Part shown: one piece after another, positions 47,787 to 57,583 of the stretch
How the letters are laid out: each line of letters opens with the position of its first letter
Position numbering within the stretch: position 1 is the stretch's first letter
Source: DASUPK01 sp963833375
GTDB taxonomy: Bacteria > Actinomycetota > Thermoleophilia > Solirubrobacterales > 70-9
Assembly: GCA_963833375.1 (NCBI GenBank)
Contig: CAWHXR010000001.1
Location: 248,001 to 312,000 of the forward strand
Length of the DNA: 64,000 nt
Direction: 5' to 3'
Program-made: the position numbers and the translations under genes
Notes under the pieces: model-generated
The model's database searches: none
What the model was told of the DNA's origin: nothing
Seen by the model: the letters and a program-made list of their open reading frames with translations, nothing else

Positions 47787-49549
47787 ACCACCAGGCGGGG
47801 AAGCCGGTAGCTCGTCAGCGGCAGGCCGGCGATCGGCTTGCGGGCCGCCCCGGCCTGTGGCGTTCCCTTACTCAGCCCGAGGTGCAGGATCACGGTGCGG
47901 ACGCCGTAGTCCTGGAGCTCCCGGACGGTCGCGGCATCGGGGAAATTGGCCATGTCGCGGATCAGGTTCAGCACCGGGGCGGGGTTCGTGCTGGCTCGGC
48001 CATTGACGATCTCAGCGAAGCTCTGGGTGGACTCCAGCTGATAAGCGCGGTTCTGCTTGGCGGTCAGCGCCGGCAGGTGCAGCTGGGGTCCCGGGATGTC
48101 GGCGGTCGAGGGGCCCGGCGGCGGCACGAGCGGCTGCGCCTGGTTGTCGAAGGGATCGAGCGGCAGGCTCCGCCCCTCTGTGACGATCGCCAGGCCGAGC
48201 ACGCCGGCGATGGCGATAGCGGACCAGGCCGGCCATCGCCTACGTCCGGCCGCGCGGATCGTGGCCTCGGCGCCGGCCGCCGCGAGCAAGGCAAGCGCGA
48301 GCGATGAAAAGGTCGCCAGCCGCCCTGGGGTACGAATCGCGTCCCAACCCGGAAGCACGTCGTAGAGGACACGGTAGGGCCAAAGCAGGCCGCCCTGCTC
48401 GCGGAAGCCGAGCTCGAGCACCACGATCGCCACGGCCGCGATTCCGAGGCCCACGAGCCAACGCTTGGGCAGGCTCTTTGATCCCAAGCCCACTATGGCC
48501 AGCACGAGGATCACCGCGCCCGGGAAGAGCGTCTTCTCCTGCCAGGTAGTGAGGCTGTCGCGAAAGCCGTCCGTGGCCGCGCCCCAGACGAAGTTCTCCT
48601 CGGGTGCGGTGAGAAAGACCTTGAGCGGACCGGAGAAGGCGGCAACCTCGTGCGGGGTCCGCTTCGCACCCGGGAACTCGTCCGCGATGTGGAGGTAGGC
48701 GTGCGCGATCCAGTAGGAGAACGCAACGAAGACGACAGCGCCGGCGGCCGCGCCGATGATCATCCGGCGCGGGACCGGAGGCCTGCCACGGACCAGCCAC
48801 GCCACAACCCCGATCAGAGCGCCGCCGGCGAGCCCATAGGCGAAGGGCAAGCCGAGCACCCAGCCGAGTGACACCTGCCAGGCAGCTACCACCCAAGCCC
48901 AGAACAACCACCACGGCCGCCTCAGCCTGACCCCCCGGACCGCGAACGCGATCGACAGCGGGATGCCGCCACTCGAGATCACCTGCATGTGGCCGTCCTG
49001 CTCGAGCCGGTACGGGGCGAAGGCGAAGGCGGCCCCGGCGATCGCCGCGCCGGCGGGACCCAGGCCGAGCTCGCGGGCGAGCAGGTACGCACCGAAGAAG
49101 GCGAGCGCGTAGGCGAAGAGGAAGAGCAGGTCGTAGCGGACGATCGCGGCGTGTGGCCCACTGCCGATGATCCCGGTGGGGGCGTAGCCGATCAGCGCGT
49201 CGCCGAAGGCCAGCGAGTCCTTGATCGGCCAGAAGCGGTTGGCGTCGAAGAAATGGAGGGGCTGATGGAGCAGGGCGTGGCCACCCCAGGCCGGCTGCCA
49301 GGCCTCCGCGAGCGGGTCGCCGATGTCTCGCGGCACGGTCGATCCCAGGTGGAGCAGCAGCGGCCACGTCATCACGGTCGCGAGCAGGACGGCGCCGATC
49401 GCCGCGATCACGACCTCCTTCGCCGTCAAAGCGGATCGGGTCGCGCTCGAGCGCGCCCTCGACTTCGCGACTTTGCGCGCCATCGCGGCCTGGGTGGCAG
49501 ACATGAGCCGGGCATCCTCGCAATTAGTGACGCCCCGGCGCTTCGCCAT
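47708..49549 (-). CDS. Large multi-pass membrane protein, glycosyltransferase-like
   Basis: 613 residues (or 598 from ATG 49504) with about 11 TM helices. After the first TM: PRDIGDPLAEAWQPAWGGHA, HFFDANRFWPIKDSLAFGDA and FAYALAFFGAYLLARELGLG, a pattern common in actinobacterial GT-C-like or YfhO-like membrane proteins. The C-terminal extracytoplasmic domain has LQDYGVRTVILHLGLSKGTP. Function uncertain. The 3' end overlaps its neighbour, and the 5' end is 15 bp from the next divergent gene. Confidence 0.65.
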   Translation of the reverse strand: MAKRRGVTNCEDARLMSATQAAMARKVAKSRARSSATRSALTAKEVVIAAIGAVLLATVMTWPLLLHLGSTVPRDIGDPLAEAWQPAWGGHALLHQPLHFFDANRFWPIKDSLAFGDALIGYAPTGIIGSGPHAAIVRYDLLFLFAYALAFFGAYLLARELGLGPAGAAIAGAAFAFAPYRLEQDGHMQVISSGGIPLSIAFAVRGVRLRRPWWLFWAWVVAAWQVSLGWVLGLPFAYGLAGGALIGVVAWLVRGRPPVPRRMIIGAAAGAVVFVAFSYWIAHAYLHIADEFPGAKRTPHEVAAFSGPLKVFLTAPEENFVWGAATDGFRDSLTTWQEKTLFPGAVILVLAIVGLGSKSLPKRWLVGLGIAAVAIVVLELGFREQGGLLWPYRVLYDVLPGWDAIRTPGRLATFSSLALALLAAAGAEATIRAAGRRRWPAWSAIAIAGVLGLAIVTEGRSLPLDPFDNQAQPLVPPPGPSTADIPGPQLHLPALTAKQNRAYQLESTQSFAEIVNGRASTNPAPVLNLIRDMANFPDAATVRELQDYGVRTVILHLGLSKGTPQAGAARKPIAGLPLTSYRLPRLVVYEVGSSNASSALSAASRAGGTSGSD

Positions 49550-49552
49550 GCA

Positions 49553-49558
49553 TATGCT
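49553..49558 (+). promoter_or_regulatory. -10 box of a leaderless transcript
   Basis: TATGCT followed by 6 nt and the GTG at 49565. Confidence 0.5.
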
Positions 49559-49564
49559 CGACGC

Positions 49565-50005
49565 GTGGTCGCGGCGCTGATCGCAATCGGGGTGATCGCG
49601 TTCCTGGCGTTCGACGCCTGGGTTCTCTACCGCGTCTTCAAGTCACGGGCGAGCGCCGGCGACTACGGCTCCTTCCCAGTGCCGGGCGAGACCACGGTGA
49701 CCGTGCCGGCGGGGAAGCTGAAGATCTCCTACCAGGAGAGCTACAAGGCCTCGAGCAGCGGCGACAGCATCGACTTCGGCACCCCGGCGGCGCTGCAGGT
49801 GCAGGTGACGAGCGCCGCGGGGGGCGACCCGCTGCCCATCAAGGGACCGGGCTTCCGGGGGATGGGAGGGTCACTCAACACCGGCAGCGGCTGGAGCCGC
49901 TCGCTTGTCGGCACCGTCCAGATCCCCGAGCCCGGCAGCTACACGATCACAGCCGGGCCGGCGATCGAGGGCGGCGTCGAGCCGCAGATCCTGGTCGGCA
50001 AATAG
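49565..50005 (+). CDS. Anchored beta-sandwich-like hypothetical protein (paralogue 1)
   Basis: 146 residues. N-terminal TM (ALIAIGVIAFLAFDAWVLYR), then an extracytoplasmic domain beginning YGSFPVPGETTVTVPAGKLK and ISYQESYKASSSG, ending VGTVQIPEPGSYTITAGPAI. It is alike in plan to the gene at 50635 (YGEIPVPGRGSVNLPAG, IIFYGE). No known family recognised. GTG chosen because of the leaderless -10; the frame is open upstream. Confidence 0.65.
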   Translation: MVAALIAIGVIAFLAFDAWVLYRVFKSRASAGDYGSFPVPGETTVTVPAGKLKISYQESYKASSSGDSIDFGTPAALQVQVTSAAGGDPLPIKGPGFRGMGGSLNTGSGWSRSLVGTVQIPEPGSYTITAGPAIEGGVEPQILVGK

Positions 50006-50041
50006 TCCCTGCACTGAACGGGTCGCGCTACGCGCACCCTC

Positions 50042-50611
50042 TCATCTATCGGGCCGCTCGGGGTAGAGCTCGTCGATCGTGACCAGCGGGCGGTAGGGCG
50101 CGCCGGCGGCCTCCTCGATGGCGTCGGCGCCTCCGGCCAGGCGGTCGACGACCGCCGTGACACCGGCGACCTCCAGGCCCTCCTCCCTGATCCGCTCGAT
50201 CGCCCGCACCGTGGATCCGCCGGTGGTGACGACGTCCTCGACCACCAGGCAGCGTGTGCCCGGCTCGAGCAGCGGGCCCTCGATCCAGCGCTGCAGGCCG
50301 TGCTCCTTGCGGTCCTTGCGCACGAAGAACGCGACCAACCCGTCGCCGCGCTCGACAGAGATGGCCGCGCAGGCGAGTGGGTCGGCCCCCATCGTCATGC
50401 CGCCAACCGCCGTCGCGCCTCGCTCCACCGCCTCGGCGGCGATCAGCTCGCCGGCCGCCCGAAAGGCCGCCGGCCGCAGCAGCGCCCGCTTCGCGTCGAC
50501 GTAGTACTGCGCGGTCTGGCCGCTGGAGAGCCTCACCTCCCCGATCACCAGGGCGTGCTCGCGCAGCTGGGCGAGCAGCGTCTCGCGAGCTCCCTGCGGG
50601 TCCGGCGGCAT
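50042..50611 (-). CDS. pyrE: Orotate phosphoribosyltransferase
   Basis: 189 residues. Makes orotidine monophosphate from orotate and PRPP in pyrimidine synthesis. Features: SSGQTAQYYVDAKRALLRPA, GATAVGGMTMGADPLACAAI, VAFFVRKDRKEHGLQRWIEG (catalytic loop) and the PRPP motif CLVVEDVVTTGGSTVRAIER. Length is at the short end for bacterial PyrE (about 180-215). It lies in reverse orientation between two paralogous anchored proteins. Confidence 0.92.
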   Translation of the reverse strand: MPPDPQGARETLLAQLREHALVIGEVRLSSGQTAQYYVDAKRALLRPAAFRAAGELIAAEAVERGATAVGGMTMGADPLACAAISVERGDGLVAFFVRKDRKEHGLQRWIEGPLLEPGTRCLVVEDVVTTGGSTVRAIERIREEGLEVAGVTAVVDRLAGGADAIEEAAGAPYRPLVTIDELYPERPDR

Positions 50612-50621
50612 CGGCGCATCC

Positions 50622-50627
50622 TAGGAT
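50622..50627 (+). promoter_or_regulatory. -10 box of a leaderless transcript
   Basis: TAGGAT followed by 7 nt and the ATG at 50635. Confidence 0.5.
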
Positions 50628-50634
50628 CCCTCCG

Positions 50635-51171
50635 ATGCGGACGGGGCACAGGCTCGCGCTCGGCGTCGCGGGCATCACGGTGGCCATCGCCATCGCCCTG
50701 TTGGTGATCGAGGCGGTCGGTTCCACCCGCGACCCGAACGCCTATGGCGAGATCCCCGTCCCCGGCCGTGGCTCCGTCAACCTGCCTGCGGGTGAGGTGA
50801 TCATCTTCTACGGGGAGCGGATCGGCCTCAACGAGGACTCACCCCTCAGGATCCCGCCGAACCTGAGACTGCGCGTGCGAACCACCAACGGCCAGCTCCT
50901 GCTCGGCTCCACGCCCTACGGCTTCGACCAGCTCAACGACGGGGACTACGTGCGCCGCTCCGTCGCCAAGCTGAGGGTGCCGGAGGCCGGCGACTACGAG
51001 GCGGTCTCGCCCACCCGAGCCACCGGCGCCGTTCAGCCCTTGATCAGCTTCGGCCGCAACGGGACCAGGAACTTCGGCTACGTCCTCTTCGTGCTCGCCG
51101 GGGGCCTGCTGCTCGCGGCGATCCTCGCGGTCGGTACTGCCCTGGTCGCTCGAGCCGAGCGGAGGGGCTAG
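50635..51171 (+). CDS. Anchored beta-sandwich-like hypothetical protein (paralogue 2)
   Basis: 178 residues. TM at each end (LALGVAGITVAIAIALLVIE and YVLFVLAGGLLLAAILAVGT) with an extracytoplasmic domain containing YGEIPVPGRGSVNLPAGEVI, IFYGERIGLNEDSPLRIPPN and KLRVPEAGDYEAVSP. Related in plan to the gene at 49565. Unknown role; overlaps the next convergent gene by 4 bp. Confidence 0.7.
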   Translation: MRTGHRLALGVAGITVAIAIALLVIEAVGSTRDPNAYGEIPVPGRGSVNLPAGEVIIFYGERIGLNEDSPLRIPPNLRLRVRTTNGQLLLGSTPYGFDQLNDGDYVRRSVAKLRVPEAGDYEAVSPTRATGAVQPLISFGRNGTRNFGYVLFVLAGGLLLAAILAVGTALVARAERRG

Positions 51172-52106
51172 CCGAGATCCTGGCGGAAGCCCTGGCGCCA
51201 GCTCGGGTACTTCGGTTGCCAACCGAGCTCCCGCTTCGCCTTCTCGTTGGAGGCGCCCTCGAGCTCGGTCGCCGTCGCCGCCGCCTGCCTGCCGGCCACG
51301 AGTCGTGCCAGCCAGACCGGGACCCGGCGCGGCGGCTTCGCCCCGAGCGCCTCGGCGTATGCCGGCAGCCACTCCGAGATCGGCGCCGGATCGTCGTCGC
51401 AGACGTGGTAGAGGCCGGATCCACGCTCGATCGCCAGCACCGTGGCCGAGGCCGCATCGTCGACGTGGACGAAGGAGAAGATCCCCGTCCCCTTCCCCAC
51501 GATGGGCAAGCGTCGCCTGCGCACGTCCTCCGCCCAGGCCCCGTCGCTCGCGTACGCCGATCCGGGCCCGTAGAAGAACCCGTACCGGAGGACGACGCCC
51601 TCCAGGCCGGGGGTCTCCAGGCTCGATCGCTCAAGCGCCTCCATCGCGAGCATCCCCTGGGCCGCGGGCGACTCCGGCGGCAGCTCGAGCAACGGATCCT
51701 CCTCGCCGTGCGCCCTCTTGCCCGTCGGCGCACAGAAGAAACAGACGCTCTGGGAGATCAGGCGTCGCGCCCCCGCCTCGGCTGCGGCGCCGGCCAGGGC
51801 GGGCCCAACCTTCCCCCGCAGCTCGTTCGTCGGGCCGAACGTCTCCTCCGCCTTCCGGTAGTTGAGCCTGGACGGCAGGTTGGTGAGCTGGTTGATCACC
51901 ACGTCGGGTTCGGCCCCCAGCACGGCGCGGCGCAGGGCGGTGGTGTCGCGCGCGTCGACGACCACGGGCCGGGCGCCTAGCTCGCGGACCGCCCCGGCCC
52001 GCCGCTCGGACCGGGTCGTCCCCACGACCTCATGCCCCGCCTCACACAGCTGCTTGGTGAGCGGCCGGCCGATTACGCCGGTCGCCCCTGCGACGAGGAC
52101 CCTCAT
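51168..52106 (-). CDS. NAD-dependent epimerase/dehydratase family protein
   Basis: 312 residues. VLVAGATGVIGRPLTKQLCE (GxxGxxG), VVVDARDTTALRRAVLGAEP, VVLRYGFFYGPGSAYASDG, FSFVHVDDAASATVLAIERG and a C-terminal NEKAKRELGWQPKYPSWRQG as in extended SDRs. The Tyr-x3-Lys is not evident (region LISQSVCFFCAP), so activity may differ from a sugar epimerase. A TATCCT (52118-52113) lies 6 nt before the ATG on the minus strand: leaderless. Confidence 0.82.
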   Translation of the reverse strand: MRVLVAGATGVIGRPLTKQLCEAGHEVVGTTRSERRAGAVRELGARPVVVDARDTTALRRAVLGAEPDVVINQLTNLPSRLNYRKAEETFGPTNELRGKVGPALAGAAAEAGARRLISQSVCFFCAPTGKRAHGEEDPLLELPPESPAAQGMLAMEALERSSLETPGLEGVVLRYGFFYGPGSAYASDGAWAEDVRRRRLPIVGKGTGIFSFVHVDDAASATVLAIERGSGLYHVCDDDPAPISEWLPAYAEALGAKPPRRVPVWLARLVAGRQAAATATELEGASNEKAKRELGWQPKYPSWRQGFRQDLG

Positions 52107-52130
52107 GCAGCGAGGATACGGACGGGCCTA

Positions 52131-53072
52131 CTAGCCGTAGATATGGATCGCGTCGCCGAGGTTGATCCAGCTGTAGATGTAGCGCGAGAAGGGGATCGGG
52201 TTCCTCACGCAGCCGTGGCTCGCCGCCTCATGCATCGGCACCGGGTTGTAGCCGTGGGTGGCGTAGCCCCGGATGAAGTAGATGGAGTAGTACATGCCCT
52301 CGGCGTTGTAGCCGGGGGACTTGCGGTAGAAGTGGAACGTCCCGCGGATGGTCGGGGTGGAGGGCTTGCCGGTGGAGACGTGGAAGGTCGCGACGACCTT
52401 GTCGCCCTCGACCAGCGCCATCACCTGGCGCGAGATGTCGACCTCGACGTGATGACCGCTGTGGTACCGGGGCCGGAAGGCACCCTTCCCCATCAGCAGC
52501 TTGCGGAAGATGACCGGCTTGTACTGGTAGTTCCTGGCCATGTTGTTGACCTTGCGGAAGGCCAGCGTCGCGAGTTGCGAGCCGCGGCCGTAATGGGCGC
52601 CGATGTGACTGCCGACGTAGTAGCCCGCGTGCACCAGGGACTCGTTGTAGAGACGGGTCACGGCTCCCTTGCCCAGGTGCTTTCCTACGCGCACCGAGAA
52701 GCGCTGCGGCGCGGCGCTCTGGCCTCCACTGGTCGCCGTCACCTCGTAGCTGCAGCAGGAGTCGACCACGAACGGGAATGAGAACCTGCCGTCGCCGCCC
52801 GGGGTGACCTGTTTCTTCTCGACGGTCCGGCCGCTCGCCTGGACGACGATCGTCACCTGGTCGCCGGGGGCTGGATTCGGGAGCACACCGGTGGCGGTGA
52901 CCTTGTCGAGCAGGGACGGCTTCTTGGGACCGTTCAGGTTCAGGGTGGGCGGACCGGTCGCCGCGCTGGCCGAGGCGGCCGGCAGCGCCAGCGCCGCGAC
53001 CGCGCTCGATGCGAGGGCGCACGTCAGTGCAACCCGTTTGGAGCCGGTGAATTTCCCTCCCCATCGAATCAC
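52131..53072 (-). CDS. L,D-transpeptidase (YkuD domain), secreted
   Basis: 313 residues from a GTG at 53072; the frame is open to 53129. Signal peptide VALTCALASSAVAALALPAA then ASASAATG. An Ig-like domain (PGDQVTIVVQASGRTVEKKQ), a peptidoglycan-binding-like middle, and the YkuD catalytic motif THGYNPVPMHEAASHGCVRN with the nucleophile Cys in SHGCVR. It would form 3-3 crosslinks in peptidoglycan or attach proteins to it. Not in an obvious operon. Confidence 0.9.
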   Translation of the reverse strand: MIRWGGKFTGSKRVALTCALASSAVAALALPAASASAATGPPTLNLNGPKKPSLLDKVTATGVLPNPAPGDQVTIVVQASGRTVEKKQVTPGGDGRFSFPFVVDSCCSYEVTATSGGQSAAPQRFSVRVGKHLGKGAVTRLYNESLVHAGYYVGSHIGAHYGRGSQLATLAFRKVNNMARNYQYKPVIFRKLLMGKGAFRPRYHSGHHVEVDISRQVMALVEGDKVVATFHVSTGKPSTPTIRGTFHFYRKSPGYNAEGMYYSIYFIRGYATHGYNPVPMHEAASHGCVRNPIPFSRYIYSWINLGDAIHIYG

Positions 53073-53154
53073 GACCGCGGCATTGTGCACGATCGGACGG
53101 CGGGAGGGCGAGCACCCGCAGACCAGCATCGCCGAGGCGAGGTCTGCGAAGTCG

Positions 53155-53978
53155 CTACGCGACCAGCTTCCTGCGCAGCGCCCTGACCGGGATCGTGAAG
53201 AGCAGCGCGCTGACCAGGGCGAGCCAGGCCGCGTTGCCCACGATCGACCACAGCTCCGGCCCGGTCGCCAGGCCCCGGGTGATCTCGACCAGGTGGTAGA
53301 GGGGCATGAACCAGGCCACCACGCCCACCCAGTCGGGCAGCTGGTTGAAGGGGAAGAAGATCCCCGAGAACAGGAACATCGGCGTGATCCCGAGGGTGAA
53401 GAAGTAGGAGTAGAGGTCGATCTTCGGGATCAGCGTGGTGAACGTGTAGCCGATCACCGAGAAGCAGAGGCCGCCGAGGACGACGAACGGCGGAATCAGC
53501 AGCGCCCAGGGCGACGAGATCAAGCCGAAGGCCGCCACGACCACGAGCACCACGCAGCCGTAGACCGTCGCCCTGCTCGCGCTCCAGGCCAGGTCACCCG
53601 CGACCACGTCCTGCACCTCGACCGGGGTCGAGAGCACGTTGTCGTAGAGCCGGAGCTCGTTCATCCGGAAGTAGACGTTGTAGGTCGTCTCGAACGCGGA
53701 GGACCACATCGCGGCGGACGCAATCAGCCCGGGCGCGATGAACTCCTTGTACGGGATGCCGTTGATGTGGGCGACGTAGGTGCCCAGCCCGAACCCCATC
53801 GCCAGCAGATAGAGGAACGGGTCGAGGAAGGTGGGCAGCAGAGCGCCGCGCCAGAGCTTCGAGAAAACGCGGGCGTTGCGGAGCCAGACGGCGCCCGCGA
53901 GCCGCGGGATCGGGACCAGGTCGCGCAGCGGGATCCGGGGGCCGAGGCCCGCGTAGCCCGGCTCTTCGAGCATTGCCA

Positions 53979-53979
<1 letters not shown>
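53155..53979 (-). CDS. ABC-2 type transporter permease
   Basis: 274 residues, six TM helices. Signature region ASAAMWSSAFETTYNVYFRM and LTTPVEV-like LYDNVLSTPVEVQDVVAGDL, plus the GYTFTTLIPK segment and FLFSGIFFPFNQLPDWVGVV typical of NodJ/DrrB permeases. GTG start one base into the stop of the ATPase gene. Partner of the ATPase at 53979-54917; exports a drug, lipid or polysaccharide precursor. Confidence 0.9.
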
Positions 53980-54916
<937 letters not shown>

Positions 54917-54917
<1 letters not shown>

Positions 54918-55624
54918 CAGTGGATCAGCGCCAAGGCCAGCCCGTTGTTGATCGCGTGGGCGATCATGCACGGCCACACCGACCCGGTTCTGTCGTAGAG
55001 AAAGCAGAGGGCAAAGCCGAGGGCGGCGAGCGGGATGACCGCGGTGATCCCAGTGGGGGCGTGCACCAGTCCGAAGATAAGGGCGGAGAGCAGGGCCGCC
55101 GGCCAGAACGACCACCTGGAGCGAAGCCCCCCGAACAAGAAACCGCGGAAGAAGAGCTCCTCGGCGAGCGGCGCGAGGAGGACGATCTCGAGGACCGCGA
55201 AGACGGCGATCCAGGTGCTCGGGTTACCGACCCCCAGGTCGCCGCCGATGTCCTCCTGATTCGGCTTCAGGACGTAGGTCGCGAACAGCCCGGCGGCGAT
55301 GTAGTAGGCGATCAGGGTCGCGACCAGCAGGCCGATCGCCTTGAGCTGGAAGCGGCGCATCCCGAGCAGGGTCAGGGCCCTCTCCAGCGGCTTGAACTTC
55401 CAGCCCGAGGCCATCCCGACCGCGACCATCAGCAGCAGGCCGTCGAAGAGCGCCTGCGCGGCGAGCAGGGCGCCGTCCCCCTTCAGATCCGGGTCGAATG
55501 GGGCGACCAGCAGGGGCGGCACGATGATCGCCAGGAGCAGCCCGCCGATCAGGCCCCAGAGGGTGTCCCTCGGCGTCCAGGGGACCGGCTGCACCTGGCG
55601 CTCCACGGTCAGCTCGCGCTCCAT
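54917..55624 (-). CDS. CPBP-family intramembrane metalloprotease (CAAX-like)
   Basis: 235 residues, about 7 TM helices. Family motifs: APLAEELFFRGFLFGGLRSR (E-E-x3-R), ALIFGLVHAPTGITAVIPLA (H), and VWPCMIAHAINNGLALAL (H-x3-N). It could process a prenylated or other membrane substrate, or serve in bacteriocin immunity. ATG at 55624 follows the stop of the RDD gene by 2 bp. Confidence 0.88.
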
Positions 55625-55626
55625 GG

Positions 55627-56115
55627 TCAGGCCGCCCGCTCCTGCACCGAGCGGGCGCGACGCACGACGACCGTCTTCGCCGCCTTGTCCCCGAGCCGCT
55701 GCTTGCGCCTGCTGGCGACGATCATCAACTCGCCGATCAGGAAGAAATCGATCAGCCGGAGCAAGTTGCGGATGCTCGCCTGGGCGAAGCTGAGATGATC
55801 GTCCCCGTCGAGCGAGCGGACCTCGATTCCGGTGGCGTTCTTGCCGATCGTCTGGCCCCAGCGCCACTCGCAGAACGCGAAGTAGTTGAACCAGAGCGAG
55901 AGGACGACGACCACGCCGACGTAGGCGGCGGTCGCCGACGCGTTCGCGACGTCGACGGGCAGCCAGCCGAGGATCATCGAGATCCCGAGGAACCAGGTGA
56001 CGTTGTCGAGCGACGCCGCCAGGGCGCGGCGCCAGAAGCCGACGTACTCGGGAGCCAGCCCCGGACGCGAAACGGAGGAGCCGGCGAGTTCGTAGGGGGC
56101 AGCTGCCTCGACCAC
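55627..56115 (-). CDS. RDD-family membrane protein
   Basis: 162 residues. RDD features: FWRRALAASLDNVTWFLGIS (Arg then Asp in the first TM), a middle TM, GQTIGKNATGIEVRSLDGDD and the basic C-terminal region RKQRLGDKAAKTVVVRRAR. Function unknown, possibly transport. GTG at 56115, directly after the HAD gene's stop. Confidence 0.82.
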   Translation of the reverse strand: MVEAAAPYELAGSSVSRPGLAPEYVGFWRRALAASLDNVTWFLGISMILGWLPVDVANASATAAYVGVVVVLSLWFNYFAFCEWRWGQTIGKNATGIEVRSLDGDDHLSFAQASIRNLLRLIDFFLIGELMIVASRRKQRLGDKAAKTVVVRRARSVQERAA

Positions 56116-56116
56116 C

Positions 56117-56746
56117 TCAGAGATGCTGATCGATCTCCTCGAGCGAGGAGATGTCGCCGTCCGTCCCCTGGCGGTCGATCAGCAGGGGGCGGATGCCGGC
56201 CGCACGCGCGCCGGCGACGTCCTCCTCGGCGGTGTCGCCGACGTGCACGGCCTCGTCCGGCCCGCAGCCGGCGAGCTCCAGCGCCGCAGCGAAGATCGCC
56301 GGGTCCGGCTTGGGGGCGCCGGCCTCCGCCGAGGTGACCGTCCCGTCGAGCATCCCCTCGAGGTCGCAGCGCTCGAGGACCCGGGGCAGCGAGCAGTCCC
56401 AGTTCGAGACCGCGATCAGGCGCAGGCCGCGATCCCGGAGCGTGCCCAGGGCGGGCACCACATCCGGATAGGCGGAGAACCGGATGGACTCGACCAGCTC
56501 GTCGACCGTGATCTCAATTCCCAGCTTTCCCGAGACGATCGCGGCACAGCGCTCGCGCAGCTCGGCCAGCGAGGCCTCGTCCCGTCCCTCGTGGGCGTGC
56601 TCGCGGTAGTAGGCCATCTCGGCGCGAAGAGCCTCCATCAGCCGCTCGTCGCTGACCTCGGCCGAAACCCGATCGCGCAGCGAGATCCACGGCGGCTCGA
56701 GCTCGAGCAGCGTGCCGAGGGCATCCAGGAAGACAGCGCGGGTCAT
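56117..56746 (-). CDS. HAD-superfamily hydrolase
   Basis: 209 residues. Motif I AVFLDALGTLLELEPP (nucleophile Asp followed by Ala instead of the usual D-x-D acid), motif II LIAVSNWDCSL, Lys in GAPKPDPAIFAAALELAG, motif IV VHVGDTAEEDVAGARAAGIR. The D-A-L in place of D-x-D is as in dehalogenase-like subfamily II members, so the substrate may not be a phosphate. First gene of the HAD-RDD-CPBP-ABC operon. Confidence 0.87.
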   Translation of the reverse strand: MTRAVFLDALGTLLELEPPWISLRDRVSAEVSDERLMEALRAEMAYYREHAHEGRDEASLAELRERCAAIVSGKLGIEITVDELVESIRFSAYPDVVPALGTLRDRGLRLIAVSNWDCSLPRVLERCDLEGMLDGTVTSAEAGAPKPDPAIFAAALELAGCGPDEAVHVGDTAEEDVAGARAAGIRPLLIDRQGTDGDISSLEEIDQHL

Positions 56747-56782
56747 CTCGACTAATACTCCCCCACCGAGCGAACGGCCCTC

Positions 56783-57556
56783 ATGCACCAGAGCTTCTGG
56801 CAAGCCCACGGCGACGAGATCTCGGCCGCGATCACGATCGTGGTCGCCGTCCTGCTCGCGATCGTCGTCGACCGCCTCCTGATCGGGCGAGCCGTGAAGG
56901 CGACGACGCGCCTGGAGACCGGGGAGCTCTCCCGGGAGGCCAGAACCCGCCTGCGCCTGATCCGCCGCCTGCTCTTCCTCGCGATCATCCTGATCGGAAT
57001 CGCCCTGGCGCTCAGCCAGTTCACCTCGATCAAGCGCTTCGCCACCGGCGTTCTCGCCTCGACCGCGGTGCTCGGGATCATCATCGGCTTCGCGGGGCGT
57101 CAGGTGATCGCCAACCTGGTCTCGGGCGTGATGCTCGCGATCACCCAGCCGATCCGGATCGGCGACCTCGTCTCGATCGGGGACGAGGTGCATGGGAAGG
57201 TCGTCGACATCGCGCTCACCTACACGAGGGTCGACGGCGGAGACGGCAGCATGATCGTCGTCCCCAACGAGAAGGTCGCGACGGACGTCGTCATCAACCA
57301 CTCGGCGGGCAACAGCAGCGCTCCGGTCACCGTGGACGTCTGGTTACGCCCGGACGCAGACCTGGATGGGGCCCGGAAGGCGCTCGAGCGCGGAGAGGTG
57401 ACCTCGGCGCACCTCGCGGAGCTGACGCCCGAGGGCGCCCGGCTCACGGTCAAGGCTACGATCGACGCCGGGGTGGACCGCGAGGCGCACGAGACGGAGC
57501 TCCGCGAGAAGGCGCAAGGCGTCCTGCGCGAGGCGGGACTACTTGGATCCTCGTGA
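56783..57556 (+). CDS. mscS: Small-conductance mechanosensitive channel (MscS family)
   Basis: 257 residues with three TM helices (ITIVVAVLLAIVVDRLLIGR; LLFLAIILIGIALALSQF; TGVLASTAVLGIIIGFAGRQ) and MscS motifs VIANLVSGVMLAITQPIRIG and GDLVSIGDEVHGKVVDIALT, NEKVATDVVINHS. It opens under membrane tension to release solutes. Divergent from the HAD operon with a 36-bp spacer. Confidence 0.9.
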   Translation: MHQSFWQAHGDEISAAITIVVAVLLAIVVDRLLIGRAVKATTRLETGELSREARTRLRLIRRLLFLAIILIGIALALSQFTSIKRFATGVLASTAVLGIIIGFAGRQVIANLVSGVMLAITQPIRIGDLVSIGDEVHGKVVDIALTYTRVDGGDGSMIVVPNEKVATDVVINHSAGNSSAPVTVDVWLRPDADLDGARKALERGEVTSAHLAELTPEGARLTVKATIDAGVDREAHETELREKAQGVLREAGLLGSS

Positions 57557-57568
57557 ATCCGCGCTGAG

Positions 57569-57574
57569 TACCCT
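57569..57574 (+). promoter_or_regulatory. Putative -10 box of the PBP gene
   Basis: TACCCT with 9 nt to the ATG at 57584. Confidence 0.35.
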
Positions 57575-57583
57575 TCCCGGACC

